A DNA stretch of 64,000 nt from Macrotrachela quadricornifera (taxonomy: Eukaryota; Rotifera; Eurotatoria; Philodinida; Philodinidae): the NCBI GenBank assembly GCA_022393335.1, contig JAJEKB010001448.1:716561-780560 (forward strand), read 5' to 3'. Positions 1 through 10,839 of this stretch are shown here, piece after piece (position 1 is the stretch's first letter; each line of letters opens with the position of its first letter). Made by a program: the position numbers and the translations under genes. The notes beneath the pieces are model-generated. The model searched no databases and was not told the DNA's origin. It was given only the letters and a program-made list of their open reading frames with translations.

Positions 1-1603
1 TAAGCCGTTGTATATTATTTATACTGTAAAGCTTCCGTAGCTCCTATTGAAAGAAAAACTTGAAAGAGATAACTTAAAACATACTGTTTATCGAATGAAT
101 TGATCAAATAACAAGTTTTTACAAAATATTTTTGGCAATTTATTCGAATAAATTCTAAAAAAGTTCTTTCCTATTTCAAAATTCTGTGTACATATAAAAA
201 ATCGTCTCAAATGAAAGTTTTCCTTATTTCTATACAACATTATTGATTTAATTTTCACTCAAATTTTTACAAAATAATCATCTCATAATCGATATCTTGA
301 TAAGTTTTATCATTCTCTAACTGATCATTATGATATTTGAATCATTTGTATGTATTATTAATCTAGTATATCCATTCTTTTTTTTTTATATTAGATAAAT
401 AAAAAAAGCGGTTGTAAGGAAAAGTAATCCTGAGAAGAAATGCATTATAGTTTCTCTATAGTCACAATAAGAAAACCATCGTTCGGTTATCTTTTTTTAT
501 TGTGCAAAGGTAATCAACCATGTGACAAAAAAGGGCAACATACAAAGATAACAGATGATAGGTAAGAAATAGATTTTTCTTTCTCATCATTTGAATCTAC
601 AATAGGTTTTTATTTAATTATCAAAAGACAAATAATAAAGTTAAATTTATTATTGAAATGTATTAGCATTTTATTAATACTAACGAGGAAATCAACTAAA
701 TTGTAATATGCTGTTTGAGCTCATACTTAATCTACAGAAAGATTTCAGCGAGACAAGAAAGAGTCTTAAAAAATTTCATATTCATAGATCTTTAAAATCG
801 GTTTACGACCGCTCTATTAAACTTTCAATTCATCCTGAGTTATTTACAGAAAAATCAAATATAAGGAAGTTTTGATCGTAAATAGACTTAATGTACTTTC
901 GAATATCATGAAAGGACAAGTGATGTTAAGGTCATTTTCCTGCCCCGATAATATCGCGATTTTTCCTATAAAAATCAAGCTAACAGGAACTACTGGTAAT
1001 ATTTCAAAGACTTATTTTGGAATATCTCTCAATCGATTTGTCGATTTACACCCGTACTTCCATACCGAGGTATAAAAAATAGGTTTTGGCTATTCTTGTG
1101 GTACGAATGCCAAGTATCTTAAAGCAAATAAAATTTCCCTCAGCCAAACAATATCATATATTGAATATTATTATAGAGAATTTCAAAAAAAAAAAAGATA
1201 AGCTATCTTTAAAAAAAAAGTTTTAAGTATGATAAAGTATTTAATAAATTGTTGCTCTACAGATGACATGAAAAAAAACCATAATTGTTAAATGTGAATA
1301 CATATTAAGAATCTATCGATAAAGGAATGTATTCATACTACCTTTATTTTTTTTTTTTTGACAATTAAATATACACTGAAAAAGTTGAACTTTTCAATGG
1401 TCACAAACACGAGTATGTATTATTATTCTCTATAGGTCACGTATAAGAAAAGAAAGAAATAACGATATGATACGAACAGTAAAATAAAGAATATAAATAG
1501 ATAGATAAGATAGAATATAAAAAATGAAGTATAATCATTGTTTATTAAATATACAAAATAAGTTAATAAACTTTATATTTATACTAAAATTGAATATTTT
1601 TAG
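1..1603. other. AT-rich intergenic region, no supported gene
   Basis: I see no convincing exon here. The one open frame on the plus strand (872-1075) has no domain, no signal peptide and no usable splice context, and reads like chance. The stretch has poly-A and poly-T runs. It presumably holds the promoter of the cyclophilin gene that starts at 1604. Confidence 0.5.
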
Positions 1604-2884
1604 ATGTCTGTTTTATACAAATTATTGTTTGTAGTAATTAGTATAAGTGTATTATGTAATTGTATAAATAGTTATCCATCAAGTTATTGTATTCGTTTTG
1701 ATACGAATGTTAAAAATATGAGTAATCCAATAATAATAAATATAACTCAACAATGGGCACCAATTGGAGCAAATCATTTATTTGATATAATTAATTCACA
1801 ATTTTATTCTGTACCTTCAGCTTTTTTTCGTGTTGTACCAAAATTTGTTGTACAATTTGGAATTAGTGGTGATCCAATACAAAATCAAATTTGGAATAAA
1901 CCTATTCTTGATGGTAAATTTTTATTTAAGATTTATTCTACTTTTTTTTNNNNNNNNNNNNNNNNNNNNNNNNNNNNNNNNNNNNNNNNNNNNNNNNNNN
2001 NNNNNNNNNNNNNNNNNNNNNNNNNNNNNNNNNNNNNNNNNNNNNNNNNNNNNNNNNNNNNNNNNNNNNNNNNNNNNNNNNNNNNNNNNNNNNNNNNNNN
2101 NNNNNNNNNNNNNNNNNNNNNNNNNNNNNNNNNNNNNNNNNNNNNNNNNNNNNNNNNNNNNNNNNNNNNNNNNNNNNNNNNNNNNNNNNNNNNNNNNNNN
2201 NNNNNNNNNNNNNNNNNNNNNNNNNNNNNNNNNNNNNNNNNNNNNNNNNNNNNNNNNNNNNNNNNNNNNNNNNNNNNNNNNNNNNNNNNNNNNNNNNNNN
2301 NNNNNNNNNNNNNNNNNNNNNNNNNNNNNNNNNNNNNNNNNNNNNNNNNTATTCTTGATGGTAAATTTTTATTTAAGATTTATTCTACTTTTTTTTATTT
2401 TATTTAATATATATTTTTTAGACCCTGTAAGAATGTCTAATATTGTTGGTACTTTATCTTATGCTACTGCTGGTCCTAATACTCGTACTACACAATTATT
2501 TATTAATTATGTTAATAATACACGTTTAGATTTATTAGGTTTTGCACCATTAGGTAATATATCAGTTTATTGTATAATATTTATTTTTTCTTTTATTTCT
2601 TTTTTAAGGAATTGTAACAACTGGCTTCGATACGGCAAATGCTATATTTAATCCAACTCCAGGTAAGAATTAAAATTTTGAATTAAATAAAATATCTTGA
2701 ATTTATTTTTTTTGTTTTTGAATGAATAGGTAGTACAGATGGTGTTGATCAAGATGCTTATTCAACTAAAGGAAATGCTTGGATTCTTGCTAATTATCCA
2801 CAAATAAATTTTATTACAAAAGCTTCGATAACATATAATTGTCCTTTTCATAGTAATAAAAATCATGGATTTATTCCTAATTAG
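1604..2884 (+). CDS. Secreted cyclophilin-type peptidyl-prolyl isomerase (bacterial-like), 4 exons
   Basis: Cyclophilins catalyse cis-trans isomerisation of X-Pro bonds. The model joins 1604-1913, 2422-2553, 2609-2662 and 2730-2884, all with GT-AG introns of matching phase, giving 216 residues. Residues 1-22 form a signal peptide, so the protein is probably secreted or in the ER lumen. The core shows the FFRVVPKFVVQFG block (catalytic Arg region), then DDPVRMSN, a GPNTRTTQLFINY block and the GFAPLG segment. The last exon (SSTDGVDQDAYSTKGNAW and onward) matches the C-terminal extension I know from bacterial secreted cyclophilins rather than animal CypA. The Trp and His that follow the substrate loop in CypA are not evident, so activity may be weak. 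Intron 1 contains a 400-N gap flanked by a 47-bp duplication. The ATG directly follows a TTTTTAG acceptor-like sequence. Family call is firm; foreign origin is inference. Confidence 0.82.
1903..2396. repeat. 47-bp direct repeat flanking the N gap
   Basis: Copies at 1903-1949 and 2350-2396 are identical over 47 bases. Both end in a run of eight T, a plausible place for assembly to stall. Most likely an unmerged contig overlap, not a biological duplication. Confidence 0.85.
1950..2349. other. Assembly gap (400 N), probably artificial
   Basis: There are exactly 400 N inside intron 1 of the cyclophilin gene. The 47 bases before the gap (1903-1949) are repeated identically right after it (2350-2396), including the last coding bases of exon 1 and the donor. 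This is what two overlapping contig ends joined by a fixed-size gap would look like. Collapsing the repeat gives an ordinary intron of 61 bp. Confidence 0.85.
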
Positions 2885-4853
2885 TTTTATAAATATATAT
2901 ATATTTTATTGTTCTTTGTTTTAAGTTAATATATTTAACAATTCTTATTACATTTTTATGTTTTAATTAGAAACAAAATCATTTTCTTTTTCCAAATATA
3001 ATTAATTATCAAAAGAACGTCTCTTATTTCGTTATTTTCGTCAATAGACTTTATTAAAAATTGTGCATATTGAACCTTTTCCCACGACATAATAATCATG
3101 ACAAATACAAAGACTAGAGTTCCGTGATATGCGAGATAAGATCGATTTATTTCTGCATCCTGTCGAGTGTATAGGACACAGAGTTGCCACATACTATGTC
3201 TCATGCAACGGATGTACTGTCATATATCCTACAAACTTTAATTACAATTAATCTTATGAAAATTTAAGATAAAGAAATTTAACAAAGTATTTCAAGTGTG
3301 TACATAAAGCTCAACTTTCAAATATATTTTCAATTATAAACTTTTGGTTATTTTAAATAAATCTTAAGAAAATAAAACAAGAGACAAGATATTTTTGAAT
3401 ACTTTGAAATATGTTCGTTCTCTCCGTTTAATTCAAATGAAAGTAAGCTCTGAAAAAGTTAATATACTAAATTCGTTTTAAAACGATCAAGATCTTCCAA
3501 CTTTTGTAAACTATATATTTATGTCTTATCTTCTTCGATTTATATCGGAAATAGTTGAAGAAAATGGGAACAATGTTTGAAATGTTGAATATCTTTTGCT
3601 TAACTTCATAGAGAATTAAGTAAATACAATTGCAAATCTTTAAAATCTATTTCGTCATTTGAAGATTTCTTTTTTGTTTATACATTATACTATTGAGATA
3701 GTCTTCTTTCTAGTTCACTTATTTAATTCGTTCAATTCTATATATATTTCAAATCAACAAAACGTAATTTCCTTTTGAAAAAATTCTGAATTAAATATTT
3801 GATTTAATAATTTATTAATATATCATTGAAGCGTAACATAATCAACACGTTTTTTGTTTTTAGATGATAAAATCGTCTTGTTTTTTATCTTATCGATTTA
3901 CTTAGACACATGTACTATGATAAAACATTTATATATTATTGAGTCTATATAAAAAGAAACGAAAGAAAAAAATGTTTTCTTTTTTAGTGTATAATTGTGT
4001 ACGTGATATACATAGTGAGTCATAAATATGTTTAAAATAAAAAATATTGAATATTTCCACTACGGTTCGAGTGAACAGATTGATTTTTTAATCTGTGATA
4101 GAAACATATTCAGGGTTTATCTTCATAAAGATTATATGCTTAGAGAGATTCTTTATTAAGTGCATTAGTTTTTTTCCAATTTGTAAAAAAAGTCAAATTT
4201 TTCTGTTGAAATCGATAGCGATACTTAAAAAAGGATCTCTCTAGACATATCTTTACCGATATGAACCTTGAATATATCTCTATTGTTGATTAAAAAATCA
4301 GCACATTTACTCGAGTTGTGATGGAGATATTCAAATAAATGTCTATCATTAATGAAAATTAATTATATTTGATGTTCATTATTATTACAATTCATTCAAA
4401 AACAAAATGAAAAACGACTATTTCTATTAATCGATAGAGGAGACATACGAATGTCATTTTCTCCAATATTATATAAGATGAAATTATTTCAAAATTATGT
4501 ATTAAACTATAGAATTGAAGTATCTCTATTTGAATTATATATGAAAAGCAAAATTTTATGAGAATGATTGATAAAAATCGTAGTTCTTCATCTATTTTTA
4601 TTTTTGAATTATTGCAAACATAGTGAAGTATATTAGATTTTGAAATATGTCATAGTTTTACTTATTGTAATTTTATTTAAAATAAATTCATTTTTATGAG
4701 AAAAAAAAAAGAAAAGACGAGAAAATTATTTATAAGATTTTATTAATTATTCCTTAAAATACATAAGATTTTTTTATTATTAATGAAAAATATATTTGCA
4801 TTTATTATAATTAACTTAATTTAAATTTAAATTTATTTTTAAAATCTAATCGA
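2885..4853. other. Intergenic region, no gene recognised
   Basis: Very AT-rich. An open frame on the minus strand at 2956-3204 has no recognisable domain and no coding-like composition. I found no exon with good splice signals on either strand. The region separates the convergent cyclophilin and first Gly-rich mini-gene. Confidence 0.45.
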
Positions 4854-5092
4854 TTAATATCCATAACCACCAACACCAGGTGCACCACCATATATTTGAC
4901 CACCTGTTGGGTTAGGATTTCCACCTAATGCATTATCCAACATTTCACCAGCAACACCTATTCAATTATATTAATTTCAATTAACAGTTTAGTAAAAATT
5001 AATAAAAACTTACTGTTAACTCCTCCACGAACATTTTGATTGATCCATTGATCAGTTACAGCTTCTTGCATATTACCGGCACCTGGATACAT
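4854..5092 (-). CDS. Gly-rich mini-protein, copy 1 (2 exons)
   Basis: I do not recognise this protein. Exons are 5014-5092 and 4957-4854 (minus strand), joined in phase 1 across a 56-bp GT-AG intron, giving 60 residues. It begins MYPGAGN, has a short polar helix-like middle (QEAVTDQWINQNV), then the block AGEMLDNALGGNPNPT and a tail rich in Gly, Pro and Tyr that ends GGYGY. There is no signal peptide, no membrane segment and no Cys, so it is probably cytosolic. Two paralogues at 10499 and 15122 keep the intron position, the AGEMLDN and NPNPT blocks and the GYGY end, which is good evidence that the gene is real. A TATA-like box lies about 76 bp upstream. It is the most diverged of the three copies. 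Confidence 0.75.
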
Positions 5093-5167
5093 TTTTAAAT
5101 AAGTAGTTGAAATAAGTAATAATTCGAATAAGAAATGTTACTTAATATTGAAGAAAAAAAATCTGTT

Positions 5168-5175
5168 CTTATATA
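5168..5175 (-). promoter_or_regulatory. TATA-like box of Gly-rich mini-gene copy 1
   Basis: TATATAAG on the minus strand, about 76 bp upstream of the ATG. The same octamer sits at 74 bp in both paralogues, followed by a conserved CTTCAATATTAA segment, and an AATGATTTATCTCT segment lies further upstream in all three. Conservation of both spacing and sequence supports a core promoter. Confidence 0.6.
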
Positions 5176-6884
5176 GTCTTATGTTTAACAGAGATAAATC
5201 ATTGAAGCATGACATTATCTTTGTAATAAACAACATATTATGAGAAAAACTTGTTTTTCTCGAAGCCTCTTCAAATAATTATTCATAAATAATATTTTGA
5301 TAGATATTTGTATTGAAAATAATGATGACAAAATCTCTAGAAAAAATATAAATGATTCATTAATGACTAAAAGTTATGTGCGTATAATTTATTTTTATAC
5401 ATGTATTATACAACAAAAAAATTCCCAACATATTTTTCTTATCCACGTGTCTAAATATATTTTGTCGATAAATTTACCTAAAAATAAATAATAATCAAAC
5501 GCACTAGTTGTATTATTTATAAATAATGATTTATTCAATTAAACTAAAATTTGTTAAATATTAAAATAAAATCTAATAAATAACAAAATGAATCTTTATT
5601 TAAAGTTTAGTGATTTTTTTTTGAAATAGATCAACAAAAGAAAAAATATCACTCTGTTTATAAAAATTTCTTCAAATTCAGTAGAATTTTAACAATAAAT
5701 AAATAGTGAATGAGTTACATTGGTGACTCTATTTTCAAGTCAAAAGAACTTCAAAAAATGATTATCAATATCCTTCAGATATGATTCAATTGAGTATTAA
5801 ATACTATACATCATGAAAATATGTCGCTATTAGAATTTCTTTCAAAGAAAAATTATAAATATATTTCTACAAGAAAGCTGTATTAGAAAAGTAAGTTTAC
5901 ACAATAGTTGCGTTACTATCAATATTCAAAACACGACATAATCATTCCAATACTTGATGAATGCCAATATGTTCGCATTTTTTTTTATTAAGAAATTGAC
6001 AATTATTGGTATTCATAGATTGTATTTAACTCATTCATGTATGTTTCATCATACTATTCAATGATTACCGTTCTATACGCGTAGATTAATGATACACAAA
6101 TTATTTCCTTATGAAGAATATATTATTACACATAAATTAATGAAAAAATTTTGGCATTTTTAAATAGATGTTCAAGAAGGTCATTGATGAATAAATTAGA
6201 GAGTTTCGAATTAAAACTAAATTAATTGAGATAGTCTTTACAAAGTACGATCAATTATTGATGAATTTAACAAAAATATTTTTATTAATGAAACTTTAAC
6301 TTTAATAAAAGGACTATTTTCAATTCAACCAAATCATTTTATTAAAACATTATTAATTTACAATAAAACTGTTTATTTATTATAATTGTAAAAAAGATTT
6401 TATTATTTGAATACCGAAGTGATTCACTAAAATTTTAAAGATTAACGTACTCGATACGCATTTTACATGATATATTTTTTGATATAAAAATAATTTAGAA
6501 GATTTGAGGTAATAATCATGATTGATAATTATTATAGATAAACGAATAGATCAACCAGTATAAAAGTTAAAATTATTTTTCAAAATTTTATATAGTAAAA
6601 ACTTTCAATTTCATTAATATTTATAAAAATTTTTTAAATAGATTTATTTAAATTAAAATCATTTATTTATATATCCGATAGAATAAATGACAATAATTTA
6701 AAAACATTATTAGAAAAATTTCAAAGATACTATTTTAATTCAAATATAGATACAGTGTATTCTGAAAGTTCCTTCCTAAAAGTTTTTGACGGTTATTTTC
6801 AATATTATATTTAACTTTCTCAACATATTCTTTTTTAAATGATAAATAGATACATCGAGTTGTTTTTTTATATGAACAAGTTTC
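5176..6884. other. Intergenic region with diverged duplication remnants
   Basis: No gene is supported. The 5590-5700 stretch resembles 11290-11390 upstream of copy 2 (shared blocks around AAAATTTCTTCA), so the upstream flank of the Gly-rich gene was part of the ancient duplication. The open frame at 5297-5491 looks like chance. Confidence 0.4.
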
Positions 6885-6977
6885 AACGATATAGAAAATA
6901 ATCGACGATTTTTCTATTTGCAAAAAGCTAACAGTTATATAAGATTGAATGTCAGCACTTTGTATTTGAAATTTCAT
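6735..6977 (-). pseudogene. Short ORF fragment, inverted copy of a transposon remnant
   Basis: An 80-residue open frame beginning MKFQIQSADIQSYITVSF. Its first 24 codons recur in inverted orientation at 7801-7875 on the plus strand, where the frame hits stops at once. The plus copy lies just upstream of a SWIM zinc-finger remnant, so both are probably pieces of one transposase-like gene. The remainder has no domain I recognise. Function as a gene is unlikely. Confidence 0.35.
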
Positions 6978-7882
6978 TCATTTAATACATTGTATTAAAA
7001 AAACAAAATATGCTATAAAAGATGGAGCATGAAGAACTCTACAATTTACAAAAAAACAGTTTGTTTTATATAGGAAGAAAGAAGAACAATATTTTCGTAT
7101 CGGTTAAAATCAGTCGCACAGAATTTTGAACATAAAATGCGCATATAAAACGAGCTGTTTTTGTAAATTGTAGAGCTTCCGACGCTGCATCTTTTGATAT
7201 ACTTTGTTTTTTTCTTTATTAAGGCATATTGGTTACTGAAAAGGCAAAATAAGAAAAAAACTTAAATCATTTTATATTAAAAAGAACATCGTTTTGCACG
7301 ATCGAAGTTTTGTCCATTCTAAAAGCGAAAAACGCTATTATTCTCTTTCTCGTAGAGAAGAGTCTTCCAAACATAAATTGTCTGCTTGCTTGCTTGTGTG
7401 TCCGTACAAGGTCAAAATAACATTCTATTGATATTTTCTATAAAGCTTAACCAAAGAGTAATCTGAACCGAGGAACTCGAATCTGATGTTAGTTTTTCAA
7501 AATTTTTTTCGGATCCGTTTTTCACACAAAGAACCACTTTTTTTACAGAAAAACTTTTTTTAAAATGGTTGACCGAACGGCAATCGAGGACGAGGAGTTC
7601 AAATCTGAAGTCAGTTGCATAAAAATTTTATGAAGTGTGGTCAAAGGCAGTTGATGTCGAGCAACTTGAAACTGGCTTCGATTTTTTTAAATTTATAAAT
7701 GAATAGCTTGATGGTAGTTTAGAAAGATGATTTCTATGAGAAAGAACTGGGCGAGTCTTTAGACGAGCGTTACTTGTTTTTTTAAAAAAATCTATTAAAT
7801 GAATGAAAATTCAAATACAAAGTGCTGACATTCAACCTTATATAACTGTTAGCTTTTTGCAAGTAGAAAATTGATAGAAAAA
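6895..7882. repeat. Nested long inverted repeat (foldback remnant)
   Basis: Two pairs of inverted segments share one centre. The outer arms are about 6895-6985 and 7798-7882; the inner arms are about 6990-7065 and 7150-7220, containing the shared block CTCTACAATTTACAAAAA. Arms are similar but not identical. The layout suggests an inverted duplication of a transposable element with a large right-hand insertion. Confidence 0.6.
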
Positions 7883-7981
7883 AAGATAGAAACGAGCCCG
7901 GTTATTTAGATTTGTTAAAACAGAAATTATCAGTACTATACAATATCATGGAATTCATATGATGAATATCTTAGTTAGTTT

Positions 7982-8095
7982 AATTCAGGACATATAGTAG
8001 ATTTTTTACGTATAACAGCACCTTGGTATTGTACCTGTCGTTTTGGTCAAAAGGAATATTCATGTGTTCATTCAATTGGTTTAATGATTATATAG
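7982..8095 (+). pseudogene. SWIM zinc-finger fragment (MULE-like transposase remnant)
   Basis: The frame reads NSGHIVDFLRITAPWYCTCR followed by FGQKEYSCVHSIGLMI. C-x-C-x8-C-x-H is the SWIM-type zinc finger found near the C-terminus of Mutator-like (MULE) transposases and some host regulators. The frame is closed by a stop just upstream and at 8093-8095, and no DDE domain is seen, so it is a fragment. Its proximity to the inverted repeat at 6895-7882 fits a decayed transposon. A host SWIM gene fragment is the alternative. Confidence 0.5.
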
Positions 8096-10498
8096 GATTT
8101 TAAAACGGTTCCACAAATAATTGATCGAAGAAAAGAAGAAAGTAGACCCAAAAAAGTAAAAGCATCTTTAACAAAAGATTAAGAAAACATTATTATTATT
8201 ATTATTTTGTACTCATTAAATTGCATGACTTTTTTCAATACTATTATGATTTGTAAAAATTGTTATTCAAAAAAAAAATATCATTCATGGTTCCTTATGA
8301 TAATTGGTTTTAAAAGAATGCTCTTGATCAGATTGATTATTTTTTATTTTAATTAATCTCAATAATCGGGCTCAAAATTTGTTTTATCTAAATAATTGAA
8401 AAATAAAAGTTTTATAAATGACTTTTGAATATGGATATTTTGATGAATGATCTTTCAAATATTTGTATATATAAATATGCAAATATTTCATAGTTATAGA
8501 ATGACTTTCAACAATCATATATAATTGTTTTATACAAAAATAAAGTATTATAATAAAAATATTAGATAAAGTTTTCGTTTTAATCAAAATATATTTTTCA
8601 TTGTTAAAAATCTCAATATTGTGATTGTTACTCAGTTGTTTTTTTTTGTATTTTCGTTCTACTTTATTATTAGAAAAAACTATTTTTTATAAAGAGACTT
8701 TGACTTTTAAAGTATTTGTGCAAGATTTAAATTTATTAGATTGTCTTGTTTTTTTAAATAAAAATTAAAAAAGGAAGACCAGGCCTTAAAATCAATCATC
8801 TTCTGCTAAGGAGAAAAAATCGAGCTAATTGTTTCAAATAAAAATATGAGTCATTAAATGAAGAACATTTTGATCTATTTTTTATATTAATTATTCATAA
8901 AGAAGATCAAATCAGTTTTTAATGTTACAGTAATTATTATTCTATAGTAATTATTTTTAAATAAAAATCATCTAGGTCATCAAAACAACATTTTTATCAT
9001 GCATTTTCATGAAAATAAATCAGTTTTGTATATAGACGTTCGGTCGACAACAAGGCACACCATTAAGATAATAATCTTCGTCTATAATGCATTTGCATCT
9101 ACACAAATAGTACCTTGAAGGGAATAGAATAGTGAAAAAATTCATGCGAAACTATTTCTATTTTGTGTATAATCAATGTCAAAAACGGTTGAGATCGTAT
9201 TGCAGATACTTGATTTTTTATTTCTCATTTCAATCATGTCAATAATATTTATTAATAGTAACGATTAGACCATCCGTATCAATTCAAAAATTAAATTAAA
9301 ATTAGTCCATCAAAGAATACTTTTGTGTTTTTAATATGGATACATACAGTTCTATTTACAAAAGAGAGAATACAAGAGAAGGTCATTGATTTCTCAATCA
9401 TGAATAATATTATGATTAATCTCTAGTAATGCCCCAATGAGTGCTCCCAAGGATACGTCTAGGAAGTATTGACTAAAATTGCATATACATACAAATGATT
9501 GTATGTATCTGATAGAAAGAGGCAAAAAAGAAAGGAAAAATAAAATGTTTTTTTCTATAATTGTATATGCACAATATGAATACACAATTGTATATTAAAT
9601 AAGCATGGTCGAAAAAAAATAAATATCGTTTTATTGAGTAAGAAATTATTTTTCATTACAAATATCAATAATATGATATATTTATATAAAAAAAATATTT
9701 TATTACAAAATCAATCACTGATGCACCGACTTAGAGATTAAAATTACAAATTTAACTACGTAATATTCGTACATCTAGAGCTAATTAAATATTACGTGGA
9801 CAGAAGGTGTGGCATTGTCACACCTCGCCTTATAGATTGACCTGCTTATAAAACCAATATCGAATAATACATTGATCTTTTTTAAAATTAATTCTTCAAC
9901 TGATTAATGAAAGACTTTCAAACAGGCAGTTGAAACATAGAAGATGAATTCAATTATTTTACTAAATTTCTTCGATATAAATTAAAGATCGTTTTCATAT
10001 TTTTAACTATGCAAAAAAATATAGAATGATTTTTGAGTCCATGCAAAAGTTTTTTTTTATACATTAATTATATTTAGATTTAGTAAAATATTTGCTTATA
10101 TAATCGAAAACAAAATGTAAGCTTTAATAACTGTTCACAATCAATAAAAAACGAATTCATTTAATGAAATTAAAGCAAACGTATTATACATTTTTTAAAA
10201 TAATTCTATTAACCTCCGTCTATTTTAAATGATTTATTCAACATTTTTATTTCATAAAATTATATTGAGTTATAAGATAGTATATAAAATTTATTTCTAT
10301 TTATTGCAACTTAGAAATCAATAATTTCTATCATAAATAATTTGATCTTTATGAGAAAAGAGATTATGAGAATTTATTATTTAAATTTTATTAATTGTTA
10401 CATAAGATACATAAGATAATTTATTTTTTAATGAAGAAAAAAAATTTAAAAGAAGCTTTTGCTTGATTACAGCTTCAACTGATATTAAATCTAATTAA
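8096..10498. other. Intergenic region, no gene recognised
   Basis: No supported exon on either strand; the open frames at 8384-8587 and 9394-9585 have no domain. One small feature is a perfect hairpin at 9805-9825 (7-bp stem AGGTGTG/CACACCT, 7-nt loop), of unknown meaning. Confidence 0.4.
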
Positions 10499-10758
10499 TT
10501 AATATCCATAACCTCCGAAACCTCCAACACCTGGAGCACCACCATAAACTTGACCCATTGTTGGATTTGGATTTCCACCCATCATGTTATCTAACATTTC
10601 ACCAGCAGCACCTATTCAATTACATTTATTTTATTTACAACTTTATCAAAAAAAAATAATCAAAACTTACTATTAATTCCTCCTGGAACCATTCGGTTAA
10701 TCATAGCATCACTTGCTGCTTCGTTTCCCATACCACCCATACCATAACCAGGATACAT
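10499..10758 (-). CDS. Gly-rich mini-protein, copy 2 (2 exons)
   Basis: Paralogue of the genes at 4854 and 15122; function unknown. Exons 10671-10758 and 10611-10499 join in phase 1 across a 59-bp intron, giving 66 residues. The N-terminus is MYPGYGMGGMGNEAASDAMI, then a Met/Pro/Gly linker, the family block AGEMLDNMMGGNPNPT, and a GQVYGGAPGVGGFGGYGY tail. There is no signal peptide, Cys or membrane segment. It differs from copy 3 chiefly by lacking one GMG repeat; coding sequence is better conserved than the flanks, suggesting selection on the protein. Confidence 0.78.
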
Positions 10759-10831
10759 TTTCAAATGATTTGTTTAAATAAGAAATAATTCAAATAAGAA
10801 ATGTTAGTTAATATTGAAGAAAAAACACGTT

Positions 10832-10839
10832 CTTATATA
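10832..10839 (-). promoter_or_regulatory. TATA-like box of Gly-rich mini-gene copy 2
   Basis: TATATAAG on the minus strand, 74 bp upstream of the ATG, in the same sequence context as in copies 1 and 3. Confidence 0.6.

Noticed and set aside
872..1075. Open frame of 67 codons
   Set aside because: No domain, no splice partners and a weak start; consistent with chance.
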